64,000 bases of DNA from NCBI RefSeq assembly GCF_047496725.1, contig NC_132980.1:2773001-2837000 (forward strand), in the 5' to 3' direction. The DNA is from Anoplolepis gracilipes (Eukaryota > Arthropoda > Insecta > Hymenoptera > Formicidae). The position numbers were made by a program, and so were the translations under genes. The notes under the pieces are model-generated. The model made no database searches, was not told where the DNA came from, and was given only the letters and a program-made list of their open reading frames with translations. Of the stretch, positions 18,992-30,344 are shown in pieces; position 1 is the first letter of the stretch; each line of letters begins with the position of its first letter.

Positions 18992-19364
18992 ATGGAGTAC
19001 TTTCTTGCGCATTGGGGGCTTCCAATTTGTCGCGGGTATGATGGATATCAGGATGGTCATCATCCCGATATCTGTCGTGAATTTATTTTTGGACGTCCTC
19101 CAGTCGTGGGTTTACCACTTCCGGTTGATACGGTAGTGCGGGCGCGGCGCGCCGTCCTTCGAAGTTCGCGGGTTGCGGGAGGGCACGTTGTCCCTCCACG
19201 TTACTCTTACGGATCCTGGTGCTCGTGTTGTGCGGGCGGTTGTACCCGCCACAGGGCTTCTGCACCACATCTGTGTGGAGATACGATATTGGTGGGACCA
19301 GGTGGATTTCCTGAAGTTAGCCCTTCGCCGGAGGAAGGAGAGTATGGACTCTCGAAGAAGGTGA
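18992..19364 (+). pseudogene. Antisense ORF remnant of copy 2
   Basis: Homologous to 5091-5450. The ATG aligns and the conserved blocks are kept, then one extra base near 19170 shifts the frame. The rest is readable in the next frame to a stop at 19362-19364, 4 bases from the pol stop. Only the first cysteine of the first CxxC pair and the first of the second pair survive. Confidence 0.55.
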
Positions 19365-19367
19365 GTA

Positions 19368-21974
19368 CTAGTTTTCTATATATGGCTTAAGCTTGTTTGC
19401 GTGTAAGCGGGTGCTTTTCCTTCCTTTCTTCACCATGTAGTTGATATTCGAATGCTTTTCGATTATTATGTACGGTCCGATCCATAGAGATTCGAGTTTT
19501 TTCGATCTTCCGCGTCGTAGCGTTTCATCATAAATGAGTACTTTATCGCCGATTTTGAACTTTGTTTCTTTTGCGGTTCGATCGTAGTGTTCCTTCGATT
19601 TCAGTTTTTTCTCTGTGAGACTATCTCTTGCAACTTGATTCGTGGCGCGTAGTCTTTCTTTTAGCTCTTGTGCGTAATCGTCATAGTTGTATGTCGGTTG
19701 TGGTGGTTTCGTTAATGCTGTCGGTATTTCGGCTTGGTGTCCGTATACTAGCTCGAAGGGCGTGTATCCTGTAGCTGTATGTGGCGTAGTGTTGTAGGTG
19801 AACATCGCGAACGGAATCCATTCGTCCCAATCAGTCTGATCATTATTAATATAATGTCGTAGATATTCTGTTAATGTTCTGTGCGATCGTTCTAACGCGC
19901 CGTTACTTTCAGGATGATACGCGGTCGTCTGAATTTTATTTATTTTTAATAATTTACACGTATTTTTAAATATTTCGCTTAAAAAATTTGTGCCTTGATC
20001 GGTTAGAATTTTTTCCGGTATTCCGTATTCTAAAATTATTTTCGTGGTAAATTCTTTACTCACGGTGTTCGCTTCTTGATTTGGTATCGGTATTGCTTTA
20101 CTAAATTTTGTCAAACTATCTTGAAAAGTTAGTAAGTATTTATTTCCGGTATTAGTTATCGTTAATGGACCGACTATATCTAACGCACATTTTTCGAACG
20201 GTTTACTCGGTGTATCGGTGATAACGAGAGATGCTTTAAATCGTCGCGATAATTTATTTTTTTGGCAAGTGTCACATTTTTTAATGTATCGCTCGACGTC
20301 TTTCGTTAACCCGGTCCAATTGTGCGTGAGGCGAATTCTGTTTATCGTCCTCTCGATACCTTGGTGTCTTCCTGTGGGTGCATCATGATATTCATATAAT
20401 ATTTGTTTCTTTTCTTCTGCGCTATAGGCACGTGTCGCATCGTTGCTATCTTTCTCGTCCTCTTCTTTATCTCTTTCTTCGCTGCTGATATCGTCCACCT
20501 CTTCGTCTTCAGCGGTGAGAATCTTTTCTCTCTCTTGCTCGTCGTTGTCTCGCGTTACGTTGCGGCTTAGCGCATCGGCGTTCGCGTTCGCACATCCGGC
20601 CTTATGTATTATCTCATAGTCGTACTCTTCTAATTTTATTCGCCATCGAATTAATCGTGATCCTGGATCGTTCACGTTAAATAACCATATTAGAGGTTTG
20701 TGATCTGTAATGACCTTAAATTGTGTTCCGTACACGTAGGGTCTGAAATGCTTTACAGCCCATACAATAGCTAATAGTTCCTTTTCGGTAGTGCTATAGT
20801 TCTGTTCCGCGCGGTTCAGTACTTGGCTGGCGTAAGCTATCGGTCGGTCGCTGCCTATCTTTCCTTGCGATAAGACCACTCCGATCGCGTAGTCGGATGC
20901 GTCTGTAGTTATATTAAATTGTTCAGCGAAATCTGGATATTTTAATACGGGTGCCGTTATTAATTTATTTTTAAGTACTTCGAAAGCATTTTGTTGCTCT
21001 GCGGTCCACACAAATTTTTCGGTTTTCTTTGTCAATTTCGTTAATGGTTTAGCTATTTTCGAGAAATCTTTTATGAATCTTCGATAGTAACCGGCTAGAC
21101 CTATAAATGATTGGATATCTTTCACCTTTTTTGGCGTCGGGAAATCTCTTACCGCTGTTAGTTTAGACGGGTCAGGAGATATTCCATGTTCCGATATTAT
21201 ATGGCCCAGGTACATTACTTCTTTGCGTAGGAATTCGCATTTATCTGGCTGTAGTTTTAAATTATTAGTTCGAAGTCGTTGCAGCACTTCCTTGAGTCGC
21301 TTGTTATGATCTTCGAGGCTTGCTCCGTAAATGACGATGTCGTCTAGATAGACCAGGCATTTGAGTCCTTGTATTCCTGTCAATACAGAGTTCATTAATC
21401 TCTGAAATGTCGCCGGTGCGTTTTTCAATCCAAAGGGCATTCGGTTGAACTCGTAATGTCCATACGGAGTTGAAAAGGCAGTTTTAGGCTTGTCCTTTTC
21501 GGCCATTGGTATTTGATGATATCCAGATGCTAGGTCTAATGTTGTGAAGTATTTTGCGTTTCCCAGCTGGTCCAGTATATCCGTAATATTAGGCAGAGGG
21601 AAGGAATCGCCGATCGTCAAGTCGTTGAGCTTTCGAAAGTCTATAACTATTCGAAGTTTCGGTTTACCTGATACGTCGGTCTTTTTTGGTACTACTAATA
21701 GCGGAGCATTCCATTGACTCGCGCTGGTACGAATTATTCCGTCTTCCAACATCTGTTGCACTTGTTTATTTACTTCCGTCTTATGTTTCTCCGGAAGGCG
21801 ATACGGTCTTACATTTACCGTTGAGGCGTCTACGCGCGTATTTATCTCGTGCGCTACCGTCACAGTGCACGACAGTGGTTCTCCATTCAGGTGAAATATG
21901 TCGCTATATTCATCACATATCCTTGAGAGTGCCTGTCGTTCTTCAGAGTTGAGATGCTGTGTTCGCAACAATTG
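19368..21974 (-). CDS. pol: Pol of copy 2
   Basis: A full-length 867-residue frame with the same reverse transcriptase, RNase H and integrase residues as copy 1. The only amino-acid change I found is T to M near the C-terminus (base 19435). It begins directly after the in-frame UGA at 21977-21975. Its intactness contrasts with the ruined gag and env around it, so it was probably copied in recently and is not likely maintained by selection here. Confidence 0.9.
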   Translation of the reverse strand, partial: QLLRTQHLNSEERQALSRICDEYSDIFHLNGEPLSCTVTVAHEINTRVDASTVNVRPYRLPEKHKTEVNKQVQQMLEDGIIRTSASQWNAPLLVVPKKTDVSGKPKLRIVIDFRKLNDLTIGDSFPLPNITDILDQLGNAKYFTTLDLASGYHQIPMAEKDKPKTAFSTPYGHYEFNRMPFGLKNAPATFQRLMNSVLTGIQGLKCLVYLDDIVIYGASLEDHNKRLKEVLQRLRTNNLKLQPDKCEFLRKEVMYLGHIISEHGISPDPSKLTAVRDFPTPKKVKDIQSFIGLAGYYRRFIKDFSKIAKPLTKLTKKTEKFVWTAEQQNAFEVLKNKLITAPVLKYPDFAEQFNITTDASDYAIGVVLSQGKIGSDRPIAYASQVLNRAEQNYSTTEKELLAIVWAVKHFRPYVYGTQFKVITDHKPLIWLFNVNDPGSRLIRWRIKLEEYDYEIIHKAGCANANADALSRNVTRDNDEQEREKILTAEDEEVDDISSEERDKEEDEKDSNDATRAYSAEEKKQILYEYHDAPTGRHQGIERTINRIRLTHNWTGLTKDVERYIKKCDTCQKNKLSRRFKASLVITDTPSKPFEKCALDIVGPLTITNTGNKYLLTFQDSLTKFSKAIPIPNQEANTVSKEFTTKIILEYGIPEKILTDQGTNFLSEIFKNTCKLLKINKIQTTAYHPESNGALERSHRTLTEYLRHYINNDQTDWDEWIPFAMFTYNTTPHTATGYTPFELVYGHQAEIPTALTKPPQPTYNYDDYAQELKERLRATNQVARDSLTEKKLKSKEHYDRTAKETKFKIGDKVLIYDETLRRGRSKKLESLWIGPYIIIEKHSNINYMVKKGRKSTRLHANKLKPYIEN

Positions 21975-23157
21975 TCAGATGCGCTCGTTACGTGGGGTAT
22001 TTTTATCGTCCGTCCCCACGGCTATTGTATAGATACCGTGCGGGTTATCTTTATCGATGTCGTCTATTGTTACAACAGGTGTACGTATCTCAATAGTCTC
22101 GTCTGTTGTGTTGATAACGCTGATTGGGCAGAGAAAGTTTTTCGGTTTTACTAGACATCTTCCTATATATATTCCAGGGGCTGTTTCTTTCGCGCGTACT
22201 ATTCCCGCTTCGTTTCGATTAGTCGCGGCTTGCACAATGGTTTCACTGCGTGGTTTCAAGATAATTTTATTATATGGTCGCATCTTGAGTACATCCGTAC
22301 CGATTTGTAACTCTTTATTTTTGTAATCGCAGGATACCTTTTGCTTCCTTAGGAAATCGATTCCTAGTATCCCGTCGTATTCCATGGGGAAGTCGTCTTT
22401 TACTACGTAAATTGCATGTTTAATGTCTTGTCCGGTTAGATTAATTGTTGCATGCATCTTCCCTATTGTATATATTTTGTGTCCGGTTATTCCTATTAAC
22501 GCTAATTTTTTATTGTATATCAATGTTTCGCCTTTTAAATGCTTTACTTTTATTAGTGATATGGTCGCACCGGAATCGTATAGCATGTTTATGCGCCCTG
22601 CCTTCGTTTCGCGTATGGGCATCGTTACGACGTCGAGTCCTTGTTTATCTCGCGTCTGTCTTACGTGTGTCACCTGATATTCCAGCGCGCGCTTTGCCTT
22701 GCTATCGCTTCTTTCTTTTTCGTCGTTACTACGCTCGGAATCGGAACTCTTTCCTCGCGTCTTATAACGCGTTCCTTTTGAATTATTTTGAATATCGCTC
22801 GATTTATTCGCGTTGTTCGGGTTTTTTCGAGCCTGTGGTTTTCCTTGTGGTCGGCCGTTTAAAGACCAACACTCGTCGCGATTATGTCCGCGCTTTTTAC
22901 AATGCTTGCAAAATTTTTCCACTACATTGACGCATGGTTTTTCGGGTTTCGAAAGAGCGTATCTGCCCGTTCGACAATCCAGTCAATAATATCCGGTCTT
23001 TCCGCATTTAAAACAGGTTGCATTAGTATTTCGAGGCGGTCGCGGGTAACTCGAGTCGAGTTTATTTTTGTTTTGATAATTGTTCGTTCTTGCTCCCATC
23101 GACTTGATAAGTTTTTCTTCCGAGCTTGGGCCGTTCTTCTTGCAACGTCGAGCGCTG
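21975..23157 (-). pseudogene. gag: Truncated gag-protease of copy 2
   Basis: The protease part (DSGA) and second zinc knuckle are intact, open for 315 codons from a GTG at 22922. Upstream, the first zinc knuckle has a stop (TGA at 22985-22983) where copy 1 has GGA. Similarity to copy 1 fades out near 23157 and the capsid part is absent. From 22918 upward, divergence from copy 1 jumps to roughly 10%. Confidence 0.85.
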
Positions 23158-23159
23158 CT

Positions 23160-23770
23160 AAGTTAAACTGATTTTTACTAGTACTAATTTTTAATTTTTT
23201 ATAAATTTTTAATGTTCTTTTTTAATTTTCTATTTGTATTAATTTTTATATAAATTTTGTTTCTTTTGTATTAACTATAAAATTTTTAATTTTTCAATAA
23301 CTTCATATTAATGACATGTATACGGCTCTGTTTGCATGCGATCGTCTCAATAATTGTCTCGTCGATTCTTTTCGGTATGTTATTTTCTTAATTATAAATA
23401 TTATTTTATTTATATTTATATGGATTTCTCTCCTTCTCTCTCTCTCTCTCTCTCTCTCTTTCGCTCGTTTTCTTTTTTTTTATATATTTATTTGTACAAT
23501 AATTTATTTATTTTGTTAGATAAATTCTCGATAACTTAATAATAAATATTAATGGCCTGCCACTAGCTAAATTATCACAAGCATCCTTATGGCCAATTTT
23601 ATATTAAAATAACAAGATATACTGTAATGTACTGTATGTGATATATATCTTGTTGGTGCATACTTTGGATATCAGAAACTTAATAATGCTGATGTTTTTT
23701 TTCTTTTTTTTCGCACCTTTAGTTAACGACTTAATCGATTTAATTATTAATGGTTATATTTATAACAAAG
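23160..23770. other. AT-rich spacer with (TC)n
   Basis: Low-complexity T-rich sequence with a (CT) run at about 23433-23462. I see no gene. Confidence 0.5.
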
Positions 23771-23779
23771 ACATTATTA

Positions 23780-24830
23780 AAGTCTCATTATTTGTTTTAA
23801 TAATGCGATGCACTTGTCAAATCTTTTACATTATCTATAAAAGGTCATACCGGGTTTAATAATTGTTTAATCAAGGACAAATATGTAAATAGGTAGAATC
23901 TGCTTTCCATATGAAAAGAAAACAATTTTTTAAGAACAGATAAATTATTTGCGATTAATGCCTATAAAGATTTTCAAATTAGTGTTTCTATTTTACATAA
24001 TGTTCTCAATTTTTTACCTATAACTAACACTCCGTTAGATTATATGCATTTGATCTGTTTAGGAGTTATGACAAAATGATACTACTTTGGATGAAAGATC
24101 CAACTTCTGTACGTTTAAATGCATGAGCTATTAATAAAATATCACATTTACTGATTTTACTTAGAAATACTACACCGGTTGATTTTATTAGAAGACCCAG
24201 ATCAATAAGAGACGTTAAGCAGTGGAAAGCAGCAGAATTTAGAAATTTTCTATTATAATCAGTCCTGTTGTATTGAGAAATATATTACAAGAAAAAAAAT
24301 ATATATATCATTTTCTCACATTACATGTAGCTGTAATAATTCTTATACGTCGAAATTTATGTCAAGAAGAATTAAAAGTTTTGCTGAAGCTTTGCTTCAT
24401 TATTTTATTGAGTCATTTGAAATATTATACGGTAAACAGTACATATCGCATAATGTGCATAATCTTTTACGTATATGATTTGATGTAAGACTGTATGGTC
24501 CACTCGATAATTTTAGTGCTTTCAGTTTCGAAAATTTTAAGACATTTATAAAAAGACGGTTACGGAAAAATGAAAAGCCATTGCAACAGTTGATTAAAAG
24601 GTATAATGAAATTGAAAATTGTAATTTCTTATTTGTAGAACATGATAATAATAATAATAATAATAATAAGATATATTCATGTACAAATTTACACAAGAAT
24701 GGTCCAGTACTTGATAATGTTGATGTTGAATCGTAGTATCTCAGAATATCAAATGGAAAATTTACTATTAATTGTAAAAATTCTTCTAATAATTGCTGCT
24801 TATTATGAAACGGTAAATATATTCTGATTA
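23780..24830 (+). pseudogene. Transposase-like gene, decayed
   Basis: Fragments in several plus-strand frames resemble a family common in ant, aphid and hydra genomes. They carry a DYMHL-CLGV segment near 24035, a WKAAEFRNFLL segment near 24225, and NVHNLL and NFSAFSFENF segments near 24450-24540. The order matches an uncharacterised transposase-like protein often found next to a DUF4806 gene, as here. Many stops and frameshifts are present. The family name is from memory and uncertain; the protein-like order of blocks is what the sequence shows. Confidence 0.5.
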
Positions 24831-25013
24831 TAAATGTTACATAAAAAATAAAAAATTTGTGTTACTGGTACAAATTTGAAATATGTAAAAGATTTATATA
24901 AATCACCATGTCATGAAATATAATTTTGTGCGTAACATAATATACATATTTTTATAATAAAATATGTATACATAATTTCTACATGATCTTCGTTCATTTT
25001 GCGCAACACAGAA

Positions 25014-26134
25014 ATGGATAACGAAAAATATATCATTGCGGAATTTAATGATGGTCTGCAGCTAATACCTGCTACATGGTACAACGCAGATACGTTTATT
25101 TGTATTGGGCCTAGTCACTTTAAAACAAAGCTTCGTATTAATAAAGCTATAACGGCACAAGAGATACTATGAGAAAAGTCAGATTGGAAGGAGTTACCAG
25201 TAAAAATTTTTGGCATTGCAAGTAAGTGAATAATATAAAACATAAATTTGTATGTATTATAGTTACATGTAATATTGCATATATTATTAATAATTTTTAT
25301 AACTTCTTTTACACTTTTATTTTAAATTATTCAGATACTTACGAAGAAGATATACAAAAATTAATTTTGGCAGAAGATACATCAAATAATGATACAGATC
25401 TATCTTCAAATGAATTACAAGAACGAGAAAAAAAGAAGACGTATAAGAATAAAAAAAATATTTATCTTTCTCTTTTGAAAAAAAAAAAAATGTAGATTTT
25501 GTTAAAGAAAAATAGTGTTACGCAAGGAAAAATTCTGCCCGCTCTTCCACAGAAACAAAATTTTGTGTCGTATGACAAAGAGCTACAGAGTACATCTAAA
25601 CATATTGGAAGAGATATATTAGACGAAAACATATTGTTTAATGTAATAAGCAAAAACGGTGAGCATTAACTACAATTTATTAACGTTATATGATATTTGT
25701 AAAAAAAATACTAATACTTAGTTTCTTTTCAGATATTAATAATAACAACAAAATTGTTACAGATAGTACATCTTTTATAAAAAAATTCTGCTTTCCGTAT
25801 AGAAAATGAAAATCTATGTTCTCATGGTAAGTTTAAAAAATACTAATACTTTTATATATTTTCTATAAATAAAGAAGTATGCAAAAATATATTTGTTGCA
25901 ATAATGTATAATATAGAAAACACAGGAATTATATTCATATTCTATAAACTAAATAATATTAATTTATTTCAGAATTTAAGGAACTAATCTTAGGAAAGTT
26001 AAATAGAATATTATTTAAATTGGACGCGATTGAAAATAAATTCGAATCTACTATGCATTGCAATAAACATATAAAAATTGTGCTTTACAAATGTATTCAA
26101 AATATTCAATTGGTGGTCAAAGCATTATTATAAA
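25014..26134 (+). pseudogene. DUF4806-like gene, probably decayed
   Basis: An ATG at 25014 opens MDNEKYIIAEFNDGLQ with one in-frame stop (TGA near 25170), reaching a donor GTAAGT near 25219. After an intron ending TTATTCAG (about 25333) the frame continues TYEEDIQKLILAEDTS. Further exon-like pieces lie at about 25500-25660 (donor GTGAGC), 25732-25810 and 25973-26134. The last, starting EFKELILGKLNRI, resembles the start of a DUF4806 domain and ends with TAA. This family is abundant in ants beside transposase-like genes and is probably part of a mobile element. Confidence 0.5.
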
Positions 26135-26263
26135 GGTTTGATCAATCCATATTTATAATAAACTATTGTCAAAATACATATACGTTATTATCTTTTTTTA
26201 TCCTCTCCTTATAGCAAGTATTATATACCTTATTCTTGTATACATCTGTGTGGTGAATATTAT

Positions 26264-26269
26264 ATTACA

Positions 26270-26339
<70 letters not shown>
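26264..26339. repeat. (GCAC)n-(AC)n microsatellite
   Basis: A run of GCAC units passing into AC units. It adjoins the second copy of the dispersed repeat; copy 1 also has an AC-rich stretch at the same place. Confidence 0.9.
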
Positions 26340-26374
26340 TATGTATAAAAATACACATTTTTATGATTAAAAAA

Positions 26375-27233
26375 TTTTGTTAATGATAAAATATATGTAT
26401 TATGTTTTGCGCCTTTATTATCTATCCCATCCTTCTTCCTCCACTTAGTATTAATTAGATTATATTTAATATATATAATTAGATGTAATAATAATAATGA
26501 TATAATATATATAATAATATAATAATATAAAATATTTTAATCTGCGGTCTCGCGTACGCCTTAGCCTCCGTCTTATCGCGCTCCCGCTATCCTTTCTCCT
26601 CATCCTCATTCTTTCTCTCTCACGCTATCTTCCTATTGTAATCTTCTCCTTTTCCCACCACATCATGCTCTCATTGTTCTACGCTATGTACAATGCGCAT
26701 AGCGCTCTCCTTATCCTATACCGCGCGTCTCCGTCTACCGCGTTGCGAACGCCTATCGTTCTGTCTCTACCGCGTTGCGAACGCCTATCGCGCCGTCTCT
26801 CTCTATCCATCTGCCTACTCGCGGACCCATCGGTTACGCCGCGGACCTCCCTCTCCTCTCCGCAGTGCCCTCGTCTACCGACCGCGCCACGGACCTCTCT
26901 CTCCTTTCCGCGGTCTCTTTGTCTACCGGCTGCGTCGCGGACCTCTCCCTCCTCTCCGCTGTCCCCTCGCCTACCGGCCGCGCCGCGGACTTCTCTCTCC
27001 TCTCCACTGTCCCCTCGTTTGCAAACCGCGTCGCGGACCTACAGCTGTGTCGCGGACCTCTCCCCCCTCCCCGCGTACCCCGCGTCTACAAACCGCATCG
27101 CGGACCTCTCCCCGCGTACCCCACGTCTACAAATCGCGTCGCGCACCTGCGTGATGTCACCCTCGCGCCCGCGGTCCCCCCGCCCCCGCACCCTCTTCGA
27201 GCACCTGAGTTAGAACCCCCATTATATCACTAC
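26375..27233. repeat. Dispersed repeat with 48-bp minisatellite, copy 2
   Basis: Homologous to 728-1541. Its minisatellite has more recognisable 47-48 bp units (starting near 26868, 26915 and 26963), each holding a CGCGGACCTCTC-type core. Up to 182 codons appear open in overlapping frames, which I attribute to the repeat. Confidence 0.75.
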
Positions 27234-27239
27234 TCAATT

Positions 27240-28307
27240 TTAAGAGTAAAATCGATTATTTAAGTTTGACAAGTCGCCATTTTCTCAAAAAAATTTTTTT
27301 TGCTTCTAGTTCAGGCGATAATTACATGTATACAGAAAAACACACCGTTTGATTTTTTTGTCTCAGATGATCTTAAGAGTAGATATCGTGTCAACCAGCG
27401 ATTAAGGCACTCCACGCGGCATCATAAATGAGCAGGAATAACAGGCGATATTTTTAATAAAAAAATATTTTTAAATAAATAAATATATAATAAAAACATC
27501 CGGAAAAGATGAAATTAAAACAATGCATAGTTTTGCTAAAAAAAATTCCTAAAAAAGTCGTTTTTTTTACCAAAAAAAGAGATTCCTTCCTTAATTTATA
27601 GCCGAAATATCATCGAAAAGAATTTGTAGTTCCGAAGTCTCCGCATGAGGTCTCCACCGTGGGTCCTCTCGACCCTTAAAAATATCTGTTAACTAATCTC
27701 ATCAGTTTGACTAGAGGTAGCGATGTCAAGGTTACATAAAGGTCACCTTGATTTTTTTAAATGGAACTCCTTATTTTTTATTGCATGTTCTTGTAGCTTA
27801 TCTCGAGAGCTTTCCAAACCACTATTATCAAGTATTTTTTCGTAGAGTACTTTTCGAGTTACAAGACTTGAAACTTACAATACCATCGGCATTAGCATTA
27901 CCCAAAGTGTATCACGCGGCGGTTGCCTAATCAAATTTATACTTCTTTTGTGTTTGTGGCACGTGTTTGGGTGTGCCACACACATGCAAGCACGTGCCAC
28001 AAACACACAACACATACACACCCACACAACCCCCCCCCACACACACACACACAAAAGAAGTGTAAATCTGAACGGACCATCTCCGCGAGGTACACTTTGG
28101 GTTACTTAAGTTTCAAATTTCGTAACTTGAAAAGTACTTTACAAAAAAAATACTTAATTATAGTGCTTTTAAAGTCAAACTGATGAGATTAGTTAATAAA
28201 CATTTTTAAACCCTATAAGTTTTGTCTGAAACATTTTTTCAACAAATCAATATTTTTCGAGATAATTCACTGTTTCCAGAACTTTTGACACGCACTGTAT
28301 ATACAGG
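27240..28307. mobile_element. MITE-like element with internal inverted similarity
   Basis: Text at 27720-27880 (AAGGTCACCTTGA, TATCTCGAGAGCTTTCC, AGTACTTTTCGAGTTA) recurs in related form, inverted, at 28085-28190, and resembles 47830-48180 and the MITE at 48206-48656. It ends just before TACAGGGTGTCTCGC at 28305. A GTGCCACACACATG / CACGTGCCAC hairpin and a (CA)n run lie in the middle (27958-28054). The left boundary is not certain. Confidence 0.45.
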
Positions 28308-28546
28308 GTGTCTCGCATCATATAATTAATATTGTAAAGGATGAAAGAGAGTGAAATTTTGAGCTAAAAGTTCTTTTTCCAATTTTGTCTCAGACCATTA
28401 TTTGTCAAGTTATTAACGATTAAAGTTGATCATTCAGTTGACGCGCTGTCGGAGTACTCAGGGACATAGCATGCCATGGGATCCCTTGCGCTTACCGTAC
28501 ATTCCCTTAATTAAAATTCTATTTTCTGTCTTTGTCTATTTTTTTA

Positions 28547-28797
28547 CAAACACGTAACTATTAACTGAGCAATGAGAACTATACGCGGATGTTAATGGGT
28601 AAAATTTCTTTAAAAATTAATATTTCTATTTCTTGGTATAATACACTAAGTATAATATGTGCTCTGTGCACGATTCAATTTTCGCGGTAAGAATTAATTT
28701 ATAAATAAATTCACACAAATTAACATTATTTAATTAACATTAACATCCACGTATGGCTTTCATTGCCCAGTTAATAGTTACGTGTTTGTAAATATTG
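28547..28797. repeat. Inverted repeat
   Basis: About 55 bp at 28547-28603 (ACAAACACGTAACTATTAAC...) is repeated in inverse at 28741-28796, enclosing about 140 bp of AT-rich DNA. The inner arm ends read GGATGTTAATG and CATTAACATCC. It lies inside a possible element starting at CAGGGTGTCTCGC (28307). Confidence 0.75.
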
Positions 28798-29014
28798 GAG
28801 TCTTATTTATTCGTATTTTTTCATTTCTTTGGTTATAATATGTCACTTCGTTATTGTTTCATATTTGCTCATATTTGCAGTCTTTTCATTCATTTCCCTG
28901 CGAAAAAAAATTAAAAAACTAGTAAGTTTTTGTGAGAAAGCAACAGGGCGATTTAGCGATTAGAAAGAGACCGAATGAGCGTATTTTAAGAGAAAAAAGA
29001 TACGAGAAAATGTA

Positions 29015-29297
29015 ATGGGTGTATTCAGAAGCACAACCTCTCACTGAGCGCTCACAGATAGCTCAGTGCCGCTCAGAGCGCTTTTTATCTACTGGATATA
29101 TGCATTGAGATCATAGGAATAAATGCACAAGTGAACGGAGTTAACGAAGTGAGCATGGAGTGAGCGATAGAAAACTACGCTCACGAAAATGGCGACCGCT
29201 CACTATGAGCAGCTTAGGGAGCATTTGCATCCAGTACACAGATCTAGGGAATTCTCTGACCACTCAGTGAGCGGTTGCGCTTCTGAATGCACCCAAT
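29015..29297. mobile_element. MITE with GGGTGYATTCAGAAGC ends
   Basis: Starts GGGTGTATTCAGAAGCACAACC and ends with the inverse (GAGCGGTTGCGCTTCTGAATGCACCC), about 283 bp, with AAT on both sides as a possible target duplication. The interior is rich in GAGCG and CTCACT motifs. It carries no coding sequence. Confidence 0.7.
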
Positions 29298-29413
29298 AAA
29301 ATTAGAGCGTTCATGTATATTACTCTCCACGCACGAAACAAATATAAATAGTTTATTGTCTGTCCTTGTCAAATAAGCAGATCGTAGCTACCATCTATCA
29401 CAATGTTGAGAGC

Positions 29414-29552
29414 GTCCCGTTTGACCACGTCACGATTGACCACAGCCACTTATATCGACCGATGCCTAGGGTCATCAGCAACGATTAACCAATCAGAGAG
29501 CCTCATTTTAAACTGGTCAATCGGCGACGTGGTCAATAGACTCCCACCCACG
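29414..29552. mobile_element. GACCACGTC-type MITE, copy 1
   Basis: About 140 bp bounded by CCCGTTTGACCACGTC and GACGTGGTCAATAGACTCCC. The interior contains ACGATTAACCAATCAGAGAG. Three more copies occur at 36833-36971, 38253-38395 and 55368-55510. Confidence 0.75.
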
Positions 29553-29559
29553 ATGTTAA

Positions 29560-30108
29560 GTGTAGCGATAAATACAATCACCACGTGATACATACAACCG
29601 ACTCAGGCCTCATGCGACTCACTCCGAGGCGCGTCTCCACGCGGGACAAGCACGGAGAGTCAACTCGCGAGAGTCCCACTCACGGTAATGTAAGGTTCGT
29701 CGAGCGGGCTAGGAAGAAACGGGGGATTTAGGAAAAGGGCTTAAGGGAAATTTTGGTCACACTGGTGTAATAGAGATTATTCATACTCGTTTAAGACTGT
29801 ATTTTTGTGTTACAATTACGAACAAACGCGGCAGAACTCTACGGATGCTTATACTCGGTAATTATGAAACCGCACAGAAAACGAGCTGATACGTGTCGAG
29901 TCAGAACAAAGACTCACTTGTTAACACACGAATAAAACCAGTAATGCTTGCAAAACGAAACAACTATTGTGCCTCAATCACTTGCGCTCACTCAGCCAAT
30001 CACAGGCTGCCACGTCATCTACACTGTCGACTCAAACGCCACCTCTATATAGCCACAATGCTAGAGAGGAAGCTAGGGGAATGACAATGGCGGCAGAAGG
30101 TGAGGCTT
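29560..30108. other. Unassigned sequence between MITE and Harbinger element
   Basis: Moderate GC content with no convincing ORF. Read on the minus strand, 29990-30055 has a TATA-like box (CTATATAG), an ATTGG box and a TGACGT motif in promoter-like order, so this could be an LTR or a promoter remnant. That is speculative. Confidence 0.25.
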
Positions 30109-30344
30109 AGGGTGCAGTCCCATTAAGCACGGATCGGAATGACGGATCAGATTCTGCTAGGGAATTGTAGTAAATTCTTATTCCTGCTATTCCTTCCGAT
30201 CGGAACGCGTATATCTTCTCAATTCCGAACGGATCGGGTAAATACCGCACTTTAAAAACGTCATTGTGTTAGGTCACTTGTCAATTGTCACAATCTCGCA
30301 CGTAACAAGCACATATCTTTTTTAAGTTGTCTTTTCGATAAAGC

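Larger units (their letters stand above)
14421..23157 (-). mobile_element. Errantivirus-like element, copy 2 (defective)
   Basis: Same gene order as copy 1, minus strand: polypurine tract (14421), env remnants (17379-18830), antisense ORF remnant (18992-19364), pol (19368-21974) and truncated gag (21975-23157). It has lost the gag N-terminus, leader and 5' LTR. A foreign 2.8 kb block (14482-17296) sits in its 3' untranslated region. Flanking parts are clearly diverged from copy 1, but about 19358-22917 is almost identical to 5468-9027 with no indels. Confidence 0.9.

Noticed and set aside
26665..27263. Overlapping 150-180 codon plus-strand frames
   Set aside because: They are produced by the 48-bp minisatellite, open in several frames at once, with low-complexity Ser/Pro/Arg translations.
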